Assembly (NCBI RefSeq): GCF_000422865.1
Contig: NZ_AUGW01000020.1
Location: 1 to 64,000, forward strand
Direction of reading: 5' to 3'
Length of the DNA stretch: 64,000 bases
Source: Oceanospirillum maris DSM 6286
Lineage (GTDB): Bacteria > Pseudomonadota > Gammaproteobacteria > Pseudomonadales > Halomonadaceae
A model generated the notes under the pieces. It worked only from the letters and a program-made list of their open reading frames with translations. It searched no databases and was not told where the DNA came from. Positions 1 to 9,385 of this stretch are shown one piece after another. The first letter of the stretch is position 1. Every line of letters begins with the position of its first letter. A program made the position numbers and the translations under genes.

Positions 1-30
1 TCTCGATTGGCATCGATCTACAACTTTTTT

Positions 31-148
31 GCTTGACGACAATAGCGTGTAGGAACCACCTGACTCCTTTCCGAACTCAGAAGTGAAACTGCTCAGCGCC
101 GATGGTAGTGTGGGGTCTCCCCATGTGAGAGTAGGACATCGTCAAGCG
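31..148 (+). rRNA. rrf: 5S ribosomal RNA
   Basis: Structural RNA of the large ribosomal subunit. The segment reads as a typical gammaproteobacterial 5S: the 5' strand GCTTGACGAC pairs with the 3' strand GTCAAGC near 141-147 (terminal helix), and the internal run with CCGAACTCAGAAGTGAAAC (about 73-91) is the conserved loop B/C sequence. Bases 1-30 are the 23S-5S spacer, so the rest of the rRNA operon lies to the left. Ends are accurate to a few bases only. Confidence 0.95.
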
Positions 149-160
149 CTTATTCTAAAA

Positions 161-188
161 GCCCGTCTCTTCGAGACGGGCTTTTTTT
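161..188 (+). terminator. Rho-independent terminator of the rRNA operon
   Basis: A 9-bp perfect stem GCCCGTCTC/GAGACGGGC with a TTC loop is followed directly by seven T residues, 14 bases after the 5S end. Confidence 0.93.
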
Positions 189-366
189 ATGCCTGGGATT
201 TAGGTCGGCCTGATGTTAGGTCTGTTTAATTTCTTATGTTGAATTATTTGACGGTTAAAATTTATTCTTTTCAAGTGAACCTAAAGTTCAAGTGCGTTAA
301 AATTCGCTTTTCCAGTTTTGAGCGGATTTATCCGACGTACTCAATATTTCAGGCTAGGGGTAGATA

Positions 367-1620
367 ATGTTCACACGTGATATGACCATTGCAGGCTATG
401 ATGATGAGCTGTGGACTGCAATGCAGTCAGAAGCGGTTCGCCAGGAAGAGCACATCGAGCTGATCGCATCTGAAAACTATACCAGTCCTCGCGTTATGCA
501 GGCTCAAGGTTCAGTGCTGACAAACAAATATGCTGAAGGCTACCCGAACAAGCGTTACTACGGTGGTTGTGAGTATGTTGATGTTGTTGAAGATTTAGCA
601 ATTGATCGTGCAAAAGAGCTGTTTGGTGCAACTTATGCAAACGTGCAGCCGCACTCAGGCTCTCAAGCTAATGCGGCTGTATATATGGCGCTATGCAAGC
701 CTGGTGATACTGTTTTAGGTATGAGCCTTGCTCACGGTGGTCATTTGACTCACGGTGCTGCGGTATCCTTCTCTGGTCGCATTTATAATGCGGTACAGTA
801 TGGGCTTAATGCAGCAGGCGAGATCGACTACGATGAAGTTGAGCGTCTTGCTGAAGATCATAAGCCTAAGATGATTGTTGCAGGCTTCTCTGCTTATTCT
901 CGTATTGTTGATTGGCAACGTTTCCGCGATATCGCGGATAAAGTTGGTGCGTATTTATTCGTTGATATGGCCCATATTGCTGGTCTAGTGGCTGCAGGTG
1001 TTTATCCGTCTCCGGTAGGTGTTGCTGATGTCGTTACGACAACAACACACAAGACTCTAGGTGGCCCTCGTGGTGGTTTGATTTTGTCAGCTCGAGCTGA
1101 TGAAGATCTGCAGAAGAAACTGAATTTTGCAGTATTCCCTGAATCTCAGGGCGGCCCTTTAATGCATGTTATTGCCGCTAAAGCGGTTTGCTTTAAAGAA
1201 GCGATGGAGCCCGAGTGGAAAGCCTATCAAGCACAAGTGGTTAAGAATGCTCGTGCAATGGCTGAGGCATTTATGTCTCGCGGTATTAAGATCGTTTCTG
1301 AAGGAACAGATGATCATCTATTCTTAGTTGATTTGATTGATAAAGAATTCACCGGTAAAGATGCTGATGCGGCTCTAGGTCGTGCGTATATTACTGTGAA
1401 CAAAAACTCTGTTCCAAATGATCCGCGTTCTCCATTTGTTACTTCTGGTCTGCGTATTGGTACTCCAGCGGTTACTCGTCGTGGTTTCAAAGAAGCAGAA
1501 GTAACGGATCTGACTAACTGGATCTGTGATATTCTTGATGATATTAATAACGAAGACACGATTAATGCGGTAAAAGAAAAAGTGAAGGCTGTATGTCAGC
1601 GCTTCCCTGTTTACGCTTAA
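367..1620 (+). CDS. glyA: Serine hydroxymethyltransferase
   Basis: Cytosolic PLP enzyme that converts serine and tetrahydrofolate to glycine and 5,10-methylene-tetrahydrofolate, the main source of one-carbon units. The 417-residue protein has the usual full length of the family. The PLP-binding lysine is K229 in [14 protein letters not shown], and the N-terminal IELIASENY and [15 protein letters not shown] motifs are intact. The ATG at 367 is preceded by AGGGGTAG; an in-frame ATG at 382 is a less likely start. It stands alone between the 5S terminator and its own terminator, so it is probably a single-gene unit. The 180-base leader shows no recognisable riboswitch. Confidence 0.98.
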   Translation: MFTRDMTIAGYDDELWTAMQSEAVRQEEHIELIASENYTSPRVMQAQGSVLTNKYAEGYPNKRYYGGCEYVDVVEDLAIDRAKELFGATYANVQPHSGSQANAAVYMALCKPGDTVLGMSLAHGGHLTHGAAVSFSGRIYNAVQYGLNAAGEIDYDEVERLAEDHKPKMIVAGFSAYSRIVDWQRFRDIADKVGAYLFVDMAHIAGLVAAGVYPSPVGVADVVTTTTHKTLGGPRGGLILSARADEDLQKKLNFAVFPESQGGPLMHVIAAKAVCFKEAMEPEWKAYQAQVVKNARAMAEAFMSRGIKIVSEGTDDHLFLVDLIDKEFTGKDADAALGRAYITVNKNSVPNDPRSPFVTSGLRIGTPAVTRRGFKEAEVTDLTNWICDILDDINNEDTINAVKEKVKAVCQRFPVYA

Positions 1621-1638
1621 TTTGTATTTTGTTGTAAG

Positions 1639-1667
1639 AATAAGCCCAGCTTAATGCTGGGCTTATT
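1639..1667 (+). terminator. Terminator hairpin after glyA
   Basis: A 12-bp perfect stem AATAAGCCCAGC/GCTGGGCTTATT with loop TTAAT lies 19 bases after the glyA stop. The T-tract is short, so termination may be partial. Confidence 0.8.
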
Positions 1668-1761
1668 TGTATCTGCTCACATTAAAGGTAAAATGTCAGC
1701 CTCATTGCCTTAATGAACTGTCTTGTGGCAATAACCTCATCTGAGATGACAAGAGCCTACT

Positions 1762-2265
1762 ATGTATTGTCCGTTCTGTGGTGCACAGGAAACAAAAGTT
1801 ACTGATTCACGTTTGGTTGCCGATGGTGATCAGGTACGTCGACGGCGTGAGTGTTTAGGCTGTGGTGAACGTTTTACCACCTATGAAACCGCTGAATTAG
1901 TGATGCCTAAGATTGTTAAGCATGATGGAAAAAGGGAAGCTTTTGATGAGATAAAGCTACGGGCGGGAATGCAGCGTGCGCTTGAAAAGCGCCCCGTAAG
2001 TACGGAATCTTTTGAGGCGGCTATTGAGCGTATTCGTCAGCGTCTGCGAGCCCGTGGTGAACGAGAAGTTGCATCACGCCTAATTGGTGAAGAAGTAATG
2101 GCGCAGCTACGTTTACTTGACCAGGTGGCCTACATTCGATTTGCTTCAGTTTATCGCAGTTTTCAGGATTTGGATGAATTCCGAGCTGAAATTGATCGCT
2201 TAGCTCAAGACCCTCCTTTTAGTCGCGGTGAACATCTATCCGGTAAAGACGATAAATCATCATAG
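1762..2265 (+). CDS. nrdR: Transcriptional repressor NrdR
   Basis: Nucleotide-sensing repressor of ribonucleotide reductase genes. The N-terminal zinc ribbon uses C3, C6, C31 and C34 (CPFCG and CLGCG), followed by an ATP-cone domain at about residues 46-136. The length of 167 residues is slightly above the usual 150-160 because of a hydrophilic C-terminal tail. It opens the block nrdR-ribD-ribE-ribBA-ribH-nusB-thiL-pgpA, a linkage seen widely in gammaproteobacteria, with ribD 12 bases downstream. Its predicted targets nrdAB lie at the far end of this window. Confidence 0.97.
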   Translation: MYCPFCGAQETKVTDSRLVADGDQVRRRRECLGCGERFTTYETAELVMPKIVKHDGKREAFDEIKLRAGMQRALEKRPVSTESFEAAIERIRQRLRARGEREVASRLIGEEVMAQLRLLDQVAYIRFASVYRSFQDLDEFRAEIDRLAQDPPFSRGEHLSGKDDKSS

Positions 2266-2277
2266 GATTTATAGGGT

Positions 2278-3435
2278 ATGAAATACACTGATGCTTCTTC
2301 TCAAACTGATGCCTATTTTATGGCTCGGGCTATTCGTTTAGCACGACTAGGGCACTATACGACATTTCCTAATCCGCGTGTTGGTTGTGTTCTGGTTAAA
2401 GAAGGCAAGATTATTGCTGAAGGTTGGCACCAAAAAGCTGGTGAAGGCCATGCAGAAGTTAATGCTTTAGCTCAAACGGATGATACGAATGGAGCGACGG
2501 CCTACGTGACATTAGAGCCGTGTTCTCATACAGGACGGACACCGCCTTGCTCTGATGCTTTGATTAAGGCGGGTATTGTTCGTGTTGTTATAGGCATGAA
2601 TGATCCCAATCCTCTGGTGGCTGGTAATGGTATTCGTAAACTGAAAGCCGCAGGTATTGAGGTATGTTCAGGTATTTGTGAGACTGATGCCCGAGCACTG
2701 AACCCTGGATTTATTCACCGTATGACGTTACAGCGACCTTTTATCCGCGCAAAATTAGCCTGTAGTATTGATGGCCGTACCGCAATGGCCTCTGGAGAGA
2801 GTCAGTGGATAACGGGCCCTGCTGCCCGTACTCAGGTTCAACGTTTACGGGCAGGAAGCTCAGCCATTATCTCGGGTATTGATTCTGTTATCTGTGACGA
2901 TAGTGCTTTGACGGTACGGGCCGAACAATTAAAACTGGAGAATGGTGATCAAATAGCTCAGCGGCAACCGTTGCGAGTTATTCTAGACACCCATTTACGC
3001 TTACCTATTAATGCTAAAATTCTCAAACAGTCCGGTGAGACCGTTATACTGTATGTCGACGAAAAAGAACAAAAACAGCTAGATATAGAAGAAAAACGAC
3101 AAGCTCTTGAAAAAGCCGGAGCTCAATGTGTGGCGATGCCTGTAGATAAAGGGCATGTCAGTCTAGCTGCTGTTATGGCGTATTTGCACGGTCGAGAGTG
3201 TAATGAGGTATTACTTGAAACCGGAGCAACTCTGGCAGGAGCTTTTGCCGTTGAAGGCTTGATTGATGAGCTGGTCATTTTTATGGCTCCAACGTTACTT
3301 GGTAATGGTGCAAGAGGGTTGTTAAATTTGCCGGAGATAACACAGATGGCTGATCAACAACGCTTAGAAATTACAGATTGTCGTATGGTGGGTAGTGATA
3401 TGATGATAACCGCTCGCTTTATAGGAAAATTATAA
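2278..3435 (+). CDS. ribD: Bifunctional diaminohydroxyphosphoribosylaminopyrimidine deaminase / 5-amino-6-(5-phosphoribosylamino)uracil reductase
   Basis: Second and third steps of riboflavin synthesis. The N-terminal deaminase domain (about residues 12-150) carries the zinc motif HAEVNAL plus PCSHTGRTPPC. The C-terminal NADPH-dependent reductase domain (about 155-383) follows. The 385 residues match the family. The ATG sits right after the nrdR stop with a TAGGATTTATAGGG-type upstream region, and the stop is two bases from ribE, so translation is probably coupled along the operon. Confidence 0.97.
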   Translation: MKYTDASSQTDAYFMARAIRLARLGHYTTFPNPRVGCVLVKEGKIIAEGWHQKAGEGHAEVNALAQTDDTNGATAYVTLEPCSHTGRTPPCSDALIKAGIVRVVIGMNDPNPLVAGNGIRKLKAAGIEVCSGICETDARALNPGFIHRMTLQRPFIRAKLACSIDGRTAMASGESQWITGPAARTQVQRLRAGSSAIISGIDSVICDDSALTVRAEQLKLENGDQIAQRQPLRVILDTHLRLPINAKILKQSGETVILYVDEKEQKQLDIEEKRQALEKAGAQCVAMPVDKGHVSLAAVMAYLHGRECNEVLLETGATLAGAFAVEGLIDELVIFMAPTLLGNGARGLLNLPEITQMADQQRLEITDCRMVGSDMMITARFIGKL

Positions 3436-3437
3436 TA

Positions 3438-4100
3438 ATGTTTACCGGAATTATCGAAGCGGTTGGTACAATTGAAAGCTTACAGCCTGCCGGTGGTGAC
3501 TACCGCGTCAAAGTAGCGGTTAATACTCTTGATATGGCCGATGTCAAACTCGGTGACAGTATTGCTGTTAACGGCGTTTGTTTAACGGTAACAGAGCTTT
3601 ATAGTAAAGGCTTTTGGGCGGATGTTTCTTTAGAAACAATACGTCATACCTGCTTCAAGGATTATCGTGCTGATCAGCCTGTTAATCTTGAGAAAGCGAT
3701 GATGACGACCTCTCGCTTGGGCGGTCATATTGTTAGCGGTCATGTTGATGGCGTTGGAACGATTATAGAACGACATGATGACGCACGTTCAGTGCGTTTT
3801 CGCGTACAAGTGCCTAAAGCACTTTTAAAATATATCGCAGACCGTGGCTCGATTACCATTGAGGGTGTCAGTCTTACGGTTAACGGCATTGAAGATGATG
3901 TCTTTGAACTCAATATTGTACCTCACACATTGGCGCAAACGGTTCTAGTCCATTATAGCGCTGGACAATCGGTGCACTTAGAAGTTGATCTGATTGCGCG
4001 TTACTTGGAGCGACTCATAAGTAAAGCAGAGTCGACAGAAGCGCCCAAGAGCGATATCAGCCTAGAATTTTTAGCTCAGAACGGTTTTCACCGTGGCTGA
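3438..4100 (+). CDS. ribE: Riboflavin synthase alpha subunit
   Basis: Last step of riboflavin synthesis: dismutation of two 6,7-dimethyl-8-ribityllumazine molecules. The protein begins MFTGIIE, the hallmark N-terminus, and shows two homologous lumazine-binding halves (about 1-96 and 97-200), each with a GDS/GVCLTV or GSITIEGVSLTVNG motif. At 220 residues it is of normal length with a short polar tail. The gene (also called ribC in some species) begins two bases after ribD. Its last bases overlap a possible GTG start of ribBA, but the better ribBA start lies 17 bases further on. Confidence 0.97.
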   Translation: MFTGIIEAVGTIESLQPAGGDYRVKVAVNTLDMADVKLGDSIAVNGVCLTVTELYSKGFWADVSLETIRHTCFKDYRADQPVNLEKAMMTTSRLGGHIVSGHVDGVGTIIERHDDARSVRFRVQVPKALLKYIADRGSITIEGVSLTVNGIEDDVFELNIVPHTLAQTVLVHYSAGQSVHLEVDLIARYLERLISKAESTEAPKSDISLEFLAQNGFHRG

Positions 4101-4116
4101 CAGCATAGGAAAGGTT

Positions 4117-5232
4117 ATGCAACTGAATACTGTTGAAGAGTTATTGGAAGATATCCGTCAGGGTAAAATGGTTATTTTGATGGATGATGAAGATCGTGAA
4201 AATGAAGGCGATCTTATTATTGCGGCGGAACAAATTCGCCCAGAAGATATTAACTTTATGGCAACGCACGCTCGAGGTCTTATCTGCTTAACCTTGACCC
4301 GAGCCCGCTGTGAACAGCTTAAATTACCCTTGATGGTTCAGAGTAATGGTGCCCAGTTCTCAACTAACTTTACGCTATCAATTGAAGCGGCTGAAGGGGT
4401 GACAACAGGTATCTCTGCTGCGGATCGTGCGCAAACGGTTCGTGCTGCTGTGAAGCATGATGCTAAAGCTGAAGATATTGTTCAACCTGGTCATATTTTT
4501 CCCCTGATGGCCCAGCCCGGCGGTGTTTTGAGCCGTGCAGGACATACTGAAGCCGGTTGTGATTTGGCTCGTATGGCAGGCTTTGAAGCGGCATCGGTGA
4601 TTGTTGAAGTTATGAACGAGGACGGTACTATGGCTCGCCGTCCAGACCTTGAGCTGTTTGCTCAAGAGCATGGTATTAAAATTGGTACCATTGCTGACCT
4701 GATTCATTACCGCACCACTAACGAGCACACGATTGCCCGTGACCAAGAAGGTGTTATGGCCACAGAGTACGGTGACTTTAACTATGTGACGTACAAAGAT
4801 GAGATCCAAGGCTGTACTCATCTGGCGATGACTTTGGGCGAAGTGAATGCAGAAGAACCTACACTGGTTCGTGTTCATACACGCACAGAAGTATTACGGG
4901 ATGTGGTTGGTGCGATCTCTCCAGAAAATGGTCGCAAATGGACTATGCGTAAGGCACTGGAAAAAGTTGCCGCAGAAGGTAAAGGCGTTGTGCTGTTGTT
5001 GGACACTAATGAGCGAATAGATATTAGTGACTCGGTTGATCTGATTCAAAATGGCCGCCAGCAGTCCAAAGTGAATGTTAGTGCTTCCGGTGCCTATTTA
5101 ACCGTAGGTACAGGCTCTCAGATTCTGCGGGATCTAGGCGTTAGCAAAATGCGTCTGTTGAGTTCGCCAATGAAGTTTAATGCGATTTCAGGTTTCGATC
5201 TTGAAATTGAAGAATATATCCCTTGCGAGTAA
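4117..5232 (+). CDS. ribBA: 3,4-dihydroxy-2-butanone-4-phosphate synthase with degenerate GTP cyclohydrolase II domain (RibBA-like)
   Basis: The N-terminal half (about residues 1-200) is a complete RibB domain making the four-carbon unit of riboflavin, with the DDEDRENEGDL active-site loop and GHTEAGCDLARMAG. The C-terminal half aligns with GTP cyclohydrolase II, but the three zinc cysteines of that enzyme are missing: where LARVHSECLTGD...LRCDCG is expected the sequence reads LVRVHTRTEVLRD and continues without Cys. It therefore probably supplies only the RibB activity, and a separate ribA is expected elsewhere. I chose ATG 4117 (MQLNTVEELL, with AGGAAAGG upstream) over the in-frame GTG at 4093 because homologues start at this point. 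Confidence 0.95.
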   Translation: MQLNTVEELLEDIRQGKMVILMDDEDRENEGDLIIAAEQIRPEDINFMATHARGLICLTLTRARCEQLKLPLMVQSNGAQFSTNFTLSIEAAEGVTTGISAADRAQTVRAAVKHDAKAEDIVQPGHIFPLMAQPGGVLSRAGHTEAGCDLARMAGFEAASVIVEVMNEDGTMARRPDLELFAQEHGIKIGTIADLIHYRTTNEHTIARDQEGVMATEYGDFNYVTYKDEIQGCTHLAMTLGEVNAEEPTLVRVHTRTEVLRDVVGAISPENGRKWTMRKALEKVAAEGKGVVLLLDTNERIDISDSVDLIQNGRQQSKVNVSASGAYLTVGTGSQILRDLGVSKMRLLSSPMKFNAISGFDLEIEEYIPCE

Positions 5233-5303
5233 CCCTCTGATCACTGTTAATCAGGTATTAGAATTGTTCTCAAGGCATTAATAAAAAGTATCAGGATCTA
5301 AAA

Positions 5304-5771
5304 ATGACCGTTAAATCCGTTGAAGGAAATTTTGTTAACTGCAATGGCCAATATGCCATTGTTGTGGGCCGTTTTAACAGCTTTGTTGTTGAGCATTTGG
5401 TTGAAGGTGCGATTGATACCTTGCGCCGTCACGGTGTTGAAGAAAGTAATATTACCGTGATCCGTGCGCCGGGTGCTTGGGAATTACCTCTTGTAGCAAA
5501 AAAAGTCATTGAAAAGCAGCAACCGGATGCGGTTATCACTTTAGGGGCTGTTATTCGTGGTGGCACCCCTCATTTTGAATATGTGGCGGGTGAGTGCACA
5601 AAAGGCCTAGGTCAACTATCGCTACAAACAGGCGTTGTGATTACTAACGGTGTACTAACGGTTGATACCATTGAACAGGCTATCGAGCGTTCAGGCACAA
5701 AAGCAGGTAACAAAGGCTCTGAAGCTGCATTATGCGCTTTAGAGATGGTTAGTCTGTTAAACACGTTGTAA
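5304..5771 (+). CDS. ribH: 6,7-dimethyl-8-ribityllumazine synthase
   Basis: Condenses the butanone phosphate made by RibB with the pyrimidine made by RibD to give lumazine, the substrate of RibE. The 155-residue protein has the conserved RFN near the N-terminus, APGAWELP, and the catalytic-loop region [15 protein letters not shown]. Members form 60-subunit or decameric shells. It is 71 bases after ribBA and 49 bases before nusB, in the same operon. No FMN riboswitch was found in the upstream gap. Confidence 0.97.
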   Translation: MTVKSVEGNFVNCNGQYAIVVGRFNSFVVEHLVEGAIDTLRRHGVEESNITVIRAPGAWELPLVAKKVIEKQQPDAVITLGAVIRGGTPHFEYVAGECTKGLGQLSLQTGVVITNGVLTVDTIEQAIERSGTKAGNKGSEAALCALEMVSLLNTL

Positions 5772-5820
5772 TTTAAGAACCAATTCGGCAATTTAAAACT
5801 TAACTCGCGGTTACTCCTCA

Positions 5821-6318
5821 ATGTCCCAAGGTAAAAAAACCAGTAAAACTCAAGCGCGTCACGCAGCACGTCAGCTTACCGTTCAAGGCCTGTATCAATG
5901 GCATGTGAATGGTTCGTCCGTGCAGCAGATTGAGCTTCAGATTCGTGCCGCTCGACCGGATGATGCACTGGAATCTCACGAGGATATTTCATCCGCTGTT
6001 GCGATAGCAGATTTAGCTTATTTTAACGAGCTTCTGCATAGTATCCCTCAGCAGAAAGCGGATTTGGATAAGGAATATGCTCCACTACTGGATCGTCGAA
6101 TAGATGAGCTAGACCCTGTAGAGCTGGCTATTTTGCGCATGGGCACCTATGAGCTGAGTAAGCGTCTTGATGTGCCTTACCGTGTGGTCATCAACGAAGC
6201 GGTAGAATTAGCCAAAAGCTTTGGTGCTACTGAAAGCCATAAGTATATCAACGGTATTTTAGATAAATTAGCACCGCGCCTGCGCAGTGCTGAAGTATCT
6301 GAACGTCGTAAGGGCTAA
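5821..6318 (+). CDS. nusB: Transcription antitermination factor NusB
   Basis: All-helical RNA-binding factor that, with NusE (S10), binds boxA in rRNA leaders and prevents premature termination. The 165-residue sequence shows the conserved ARHAARQLTVQGLYQW start and the PYRVVINEAVELAKSFG segment followed by KYINGILDKLA. The ribH-nusB-thiL order is typical. The ATG lies after GTTACTCCTCA, a weak ribosome site, so coupling to upstream translation is likely. Confidence 0.97.
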   Translation: MSQGKKTSKTQARHAARQLTVQGLYQWHVNGSSVQQIELQIRAARPDDALESHEDISSAVAIADLAYFNELLHSIPQQKADLDKEYAPLLDRRIDELDPVELAILRMGTYELSKRLDVPYRVVINEAVELAKSFGATESHKYINGILDKLAPRLRSAEVSERRKG

Positions 6319-6323
6319 TACAC

Positions 6324-7325
6324 TTGGGTGAATTTGACCTGATTCGTCGTTATTTCTGCATACCAGAGTTACAGACATCTCGCCGAGATGTCTGTATTGG
6401 TATTGGTGATGATTGCGCGTTGATTGCTGTGCCTCAGGGCAAGCAGTTAGCGGTATCTATTGATACCTCAACGGCAGGCGTTCATTTCTTGCCCGAAGCA
6501 CCGGCTCATAGTATTGGTTGGCGAGCTTTAGCTGTCAGTTTGAGCGATTTAGCGGCTATGGGAGCTCATCCCGCTTGGTTTACTTTGGCGATGAGTTTGC
6601 CTGACGTGAATGAGCTCTGGTTAGCCGAGTTCTCTAAAGGCATGGCTGACCTTGCTCAAAACTATGGCATCACGCTTGTCGGTGGCGATACCACCCGCGG
6701 CCAGCTTTCCATGAGTATACAGGTTCAAGGCTATGTTGCTCAGGGCGCTGCTTGGCGGCGTAAAGGCGCTAAGCCGGGAGATATTATTTATGTCTCTGGT
6801 TCTTTAGGTGATGCGGCGGCAGGTTTATCTATTGCTCAAAAGCGGGTTGCAGATGGTCAGCTTTTACCTTCAAAAGCGGAGCGATTAGATAATGCTCAGT
6901 CTTATGAGGCGCGGCTATTAGACGCTTATTTTTACCCTGTACCACGCTTTGACCTAATTTCTGTATTGTCTAGCCGAGTGAATAGCGCCATCGATATCTC
7001 TGATGGGCTGCTAGCGGATCTTGGGCATATGTTAAACGCTAGCGGTGTTGGTGCTCGTATAGACCGCAGCCGAATTCCGATAAGTACTGAATTAAGTGAT
7101 TATTTTGGCCCAGAGTTTGCCTTAAATGCTGCTTTAAATGGTGGTGATGATTACCAACTTTGCTTCACTGTTTCTCCTCAGCGACGATTAGAGGTGGAAG
7201 TCAGTGCAGAAAAAAGCGGTCTATCACTTTACCCTATTGGTGTTATTACTGCAGAAAAAGAGATCCGTGGGCTAGAAGCGTTTACTGCATCAGGCTTTGA
7301 TCATTTTAAAGGATGCTCCGTGTGA
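6324..7325 (+). CDS. thiL: Thiamine-monophosphate kinase
   Basis: Phosphorylates thiamine phosphate to the active cofactor thiamine diphosphate. The 333-residue protein starts MGEFDLIRRYF, the normal family N-terminus, and has the metal-binding GIGDDCALI, the VGGDTTRG motif and the DISDGLLADLGH motif. The start is a TTG, five bases after the nusB stop; no ATG is available before the conserved region, so the rare start codon is well supported. The 3' end overlaps the next gene. Confidence 0.96.
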   Translation: MGEFDLIRRYFCIPELQTSRRDVCIGIGDDCALIAVPQGKQLAVSIDTSTAGVHFLPEAPAHSIGWRALAVSLSDLAAMGAHPAWFTLAMSLPDVNELWLAEFSKGMADLAQNYGITLVGGDTTRGQLSMSIQVQGYVAQGAAWRRKGAKPGDIIYVSGSLGDAAAGLSIAQKRVADGQLLPSKAERLDNAQSYEARLLDAYFYPVPRFDLISVLSSRVNSAIDISDGLLADLGHMLNASGVGARIDRSRIPISTELSDYFGPEFALNAALNGGDDYQLCFTVSPQRRLEVEVSAEKSGLSLYPIGVITAEKEIRGLEAFTASGFDHFKGCSV

Positions 7326-7801
7326 ATCGTGCTCCAGCAAGTGTTTGGCGAAACCCTGTTCACTTTCTAGCTTTTGGCTTAGGTAGTGGAGCGGCTCCTT
7401 GGGCACCAGGCACTGTAGGTACTGCCGCTGCTGTTATTCCTTATTTATTGTGGATACAGTTTTTATCTCCAATGCTGTTTGTGGGCCTATTAGTGGTCAC
7501 TTTTGTTATTGGTGTATGGCTCTGTGAGAAAACGTCGGAAGATTTAGGCGTTCATGACCATTCTGGAATTGTTTGGGATGAGTTTGTTGGTTATTGGCTA
7601 ACCATGTTTTTAGCTCCGCAAGGCTGGGAGTGGGCATTGGTTGGTTTTGTGCTATTTCGGTTTTTTGACATACTCAAGCCTTGGCCGGTGAAATGGGCCG
7701 ACCGACGTGTACCTGGTGGCTTTGGTATTATGATTGATGATGTTTTGGCAGGGGTTTACGCATGGATTATCTTGCAGATTGCTGTTCAACTTATCAATTA
7801 A
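7313..7801 (+). CDS. pgpA: Phosphatidylglycerophosphatase A
   Basis: Inner-membrane phosphatase that converts phosphatidylglycerophosphate to phosphatidylglycerol. The 162 residues contain about three to four hydrophobic segments and the family motifs GSGAAPWAPGTVGTA near the N-terminus and the acidic GIVWDEFVGYW and DDVLAG. The ATG at 7313 overlaps thiL by 13 bases; an in-frame GTG at 7322 overlapping the thiL stop (GTGA) is also possible. It ends the operon just before a terminator. Confidence 0.95.
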   Translation: MLRVNRAPASVWRNPVHFLAFGLGSGAAPWAPGTVGTAAAVIPYLLWIQFLSPMLFVGLLVVTFVIGVWLCEKTSEDLGVHDHSGIVWDEFVGYWLTMFLAPQGWEWALVGFVLFRFFDILKPWPVKWADRRVPGGFGIMIDDVLAGVYAWIILQIAVQLIN

Positions 7802-7827
7802 ATGCCGGAAGATTTTCCGGCATTTTG
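7801..7827. terminator. Bidirectional terminator between pgpA and the hydrolase gene
   Basis: Inverted repeat AATGCCGGAA/TTCCGGCATT, with a T-run on the plus strand and an A-run before it, sits exactly between two convergent genes. Confidence 0.85.
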
Positions 7828-7840
7828 AATGCTGACTATC

Positions 7841-8386
7841 TTATCTTAGGTAGCCTTGACTGATTTCTCGGAACAATGCTGTATTGCTTTTGTGGAGCCA
7901 TTCGAAGGCTACCATTTCCTTTGTCACTAACTGAATACCGTTCTGCTGCATACGGCGCAGCGCCGTTTCGTAATCAGATGCTTTGCGCGACGCGACCGCA
8001 TCGGTGACAACATAAACATCATAGCCCTGTTCACAGAAGCCTATTGCGGATTGTAGTAGGCAAACATGGCTTTCTGCACCAATTAGAATGAGTTGCTCTT
8101 TTTCCAGTTGGCTTACGGCCTGAAGAATATGATCTTCTTCTGCCGCTGAGAAGTGCTCTTTTTCGAGTATCCTTGCTGATGTCAGAAAGGGTATTAAAAC
8201 AGAGCTGGTGTGTCCTAAGCCCTTAGGGTATTGCTCGGTTACGAGTGTTGGAATTGATATTTTTTCTGCGATCTCAATAAGCCACTGACTGTTCGTCATC
8301 AACTGATCGGCATTATTGAGCGCTGGCAGCAATTTTTCCTGAATATCGATGACTAATAAAGCTGAGTTAGTTGAGCTTATAAGCAT
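7841..8386 (-). CDS. Isochorismatase-like cysteine hydrolase (YcaC/nicotinamidase superfamily)
   Basis: Single-domain hydrolase of 181 residues. The predicted catalytic triad is visible as D14 in LVIDIQ, K76 in ILEKEHFS and C109 in ESHVCLLQ, next to the usual cis-peptide region. The substrate is not determined by sequence; relatives include YcaC-type proteins of unknown substrate and nicotinamidases, but the metal-binding DxHxxxH motif of nicotinamidase is not seen. It is transcribed alone, convergent with pgpA, with a GAAACTCC-complement ribosome site (GGAGTTTC) just upstream. Confidence 0.88.
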   Translation of the reverse strand: MLISSTNSALLVIDIQEKLLPALNNADQLMTNSQWLIEIAEKISIPTLVTEQYPKGLGHTSSVLIPFLTSARILEKEHFSAAEEDHILQAVSQLEKEQLILIGAESHVCLLQSAIGFCEQGYDVYVVTDAVASRKASDYETALRRMQQNGIQLVTKEMVAFEWLHKSNTALFREISQGYLR

Positions 8387-8504
8387 AGAAACTCCTTCGG
8401 ATATTGTTGTTATATTTAGTCACTAACGTTAGGGCTGGAAAGCGTTTCTTACGCCTTCGTTAACCCATCATATCGACATAATAGGTAAACATATAGGTCA
8501 CTTT

Positions 8505-9356
8505 ATGCAGCGAATAGTAGTATGGTTTTTTGCTTTCTTTATGGTTCTAGGTACAGGGCTTGATCAGGCTGAGGCAAAACGGCTTGGTGGCGGTAAGTCT
8601 TTTGGTAGTTATTCTAAAAGTACGACTAGCCGTAATTCAAAGAACTCTGATAATAGCGCTTTTAATAATAGTACTCAGCCCTCCAAAACAAATGGAACTG
8701 CCTCCAACAGTCGCAGTAGTAAGATGGGGTTCTTAGGGCCGCTTGCAGGGCTGGCCGCTGGTGGTTTGTTGGCGGCGATGTTCTTTGGTGATGGGTTTGA
8801 TGGTTTTCAGATGCTCGATTTTATTCTGATTGCCCTTGTTGTATTTATTCTCTTCAAATTAATGGCTAGAAAGAGACAAGCAAGCTCTGTGACTGATGCG
8901 GCTTATAAGCGCAGCAGTCATGATCAAGAGCGTTCTTTTGATACGAATCTTATGGGTGGAGGGAAATCCTCTATTACGGATTCGATGCCAGACTGGTTTG
9001 ACGCGAGAGGCTTTATTGAGCGAGCAAAAGGCCACTTTATTCATCTACAGAAAGCTTGGGATAATAATGACCTTGCCGAGATTCAAGACTTTGTAACGCC
9101 CGAGCTATACAACATGTTAGCCCAAGAGCGGAAAGTACAAACGGAGGAGCCTAGTACCGAGGTTGTCTCGTTGGAGGCTCGTTTAGGTGGTTTCAGCCAA
9201 CAGGGAAGCCTTGCCGAAGCAAGTGTTGTGTTTTCAGGAGAAACCCGTGAAAACAGCTCTGAGCCAACAGTATTCCAAGAAACATGGCATTTAGTGCGTG
9301 ATCTGCGGCAGGAAAATGGGAACTGGTATCTACAGGGTATTCAGCAGAATCATTAA
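8505..9356 (+). CDS. Tim44-like domain membrane protein
   Basis: The 283-residue protein begins with a signal peptide (hydrophobic residues 4-18, then AEAK), followed by a Ser/Asn/Gly-rich low-complexity linker (about 27-75), two adjacent hydrophobic segments (about 77-91 and 103-118) and a C-terminal Tim44-like/NTF2-fold domain (about 170-282, with FIERAKGHFIHLQKAWDNNDL and TPELYNML). Bacterial members are common next to unrelated genes, and their function is unproven; ligand or protein binding at the membrane is an inference from the fold. It is transcribed alone and ends before a terminator. Confidence 0.85.
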   Translation: MQRIVVWFFAFFMVLGTGLDQAEAKRLGGGKSFGSYSKSTTSRNSKNSDNSAFNNSTQPSKTNGTASNSRSSKMGFLGPLAGLAAGGLLAAMFFGDGFDGFQMLDFILIALVVFILFKLMARKRQASSVTDAAYKRSSHDQERSFDTNLMGGGKSSITDSMPDWFDARGFIERAKGHFIHLQKAWDNNDLAEIQDFVTPELYNMLAQERKVQTEEPSTEVVSLEARLGGFSQQGSLAEASVVFSGETRENSSEPTVFQETWHLVRDLRQENGNWYLQGIQQNH

Positions 9357-9385
9357 AGAGATTTTGTAAGAGGTCTCATATCGAC

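Noticed and set aside
190-366. Possible glycine or other riboswitch before glyA
   Set aside because: The leader lacks the conserved core of glycine or SAM riboswitches that I could recognise; it is plain A/T-rich sequence.
4378-4878. 166-codon open frame on the minus strand inside ribBA
   Set aside because: It lies fully within a well-supported RibB coding region, has no ribosome site and no recognisable protein features; it is a shadow frame.
5233-5303. FMN riboswitch within the rib operon
   Set aside because: The gap is only 71 bases and has none of the conserved AGGG-type FMN aptamer segments.
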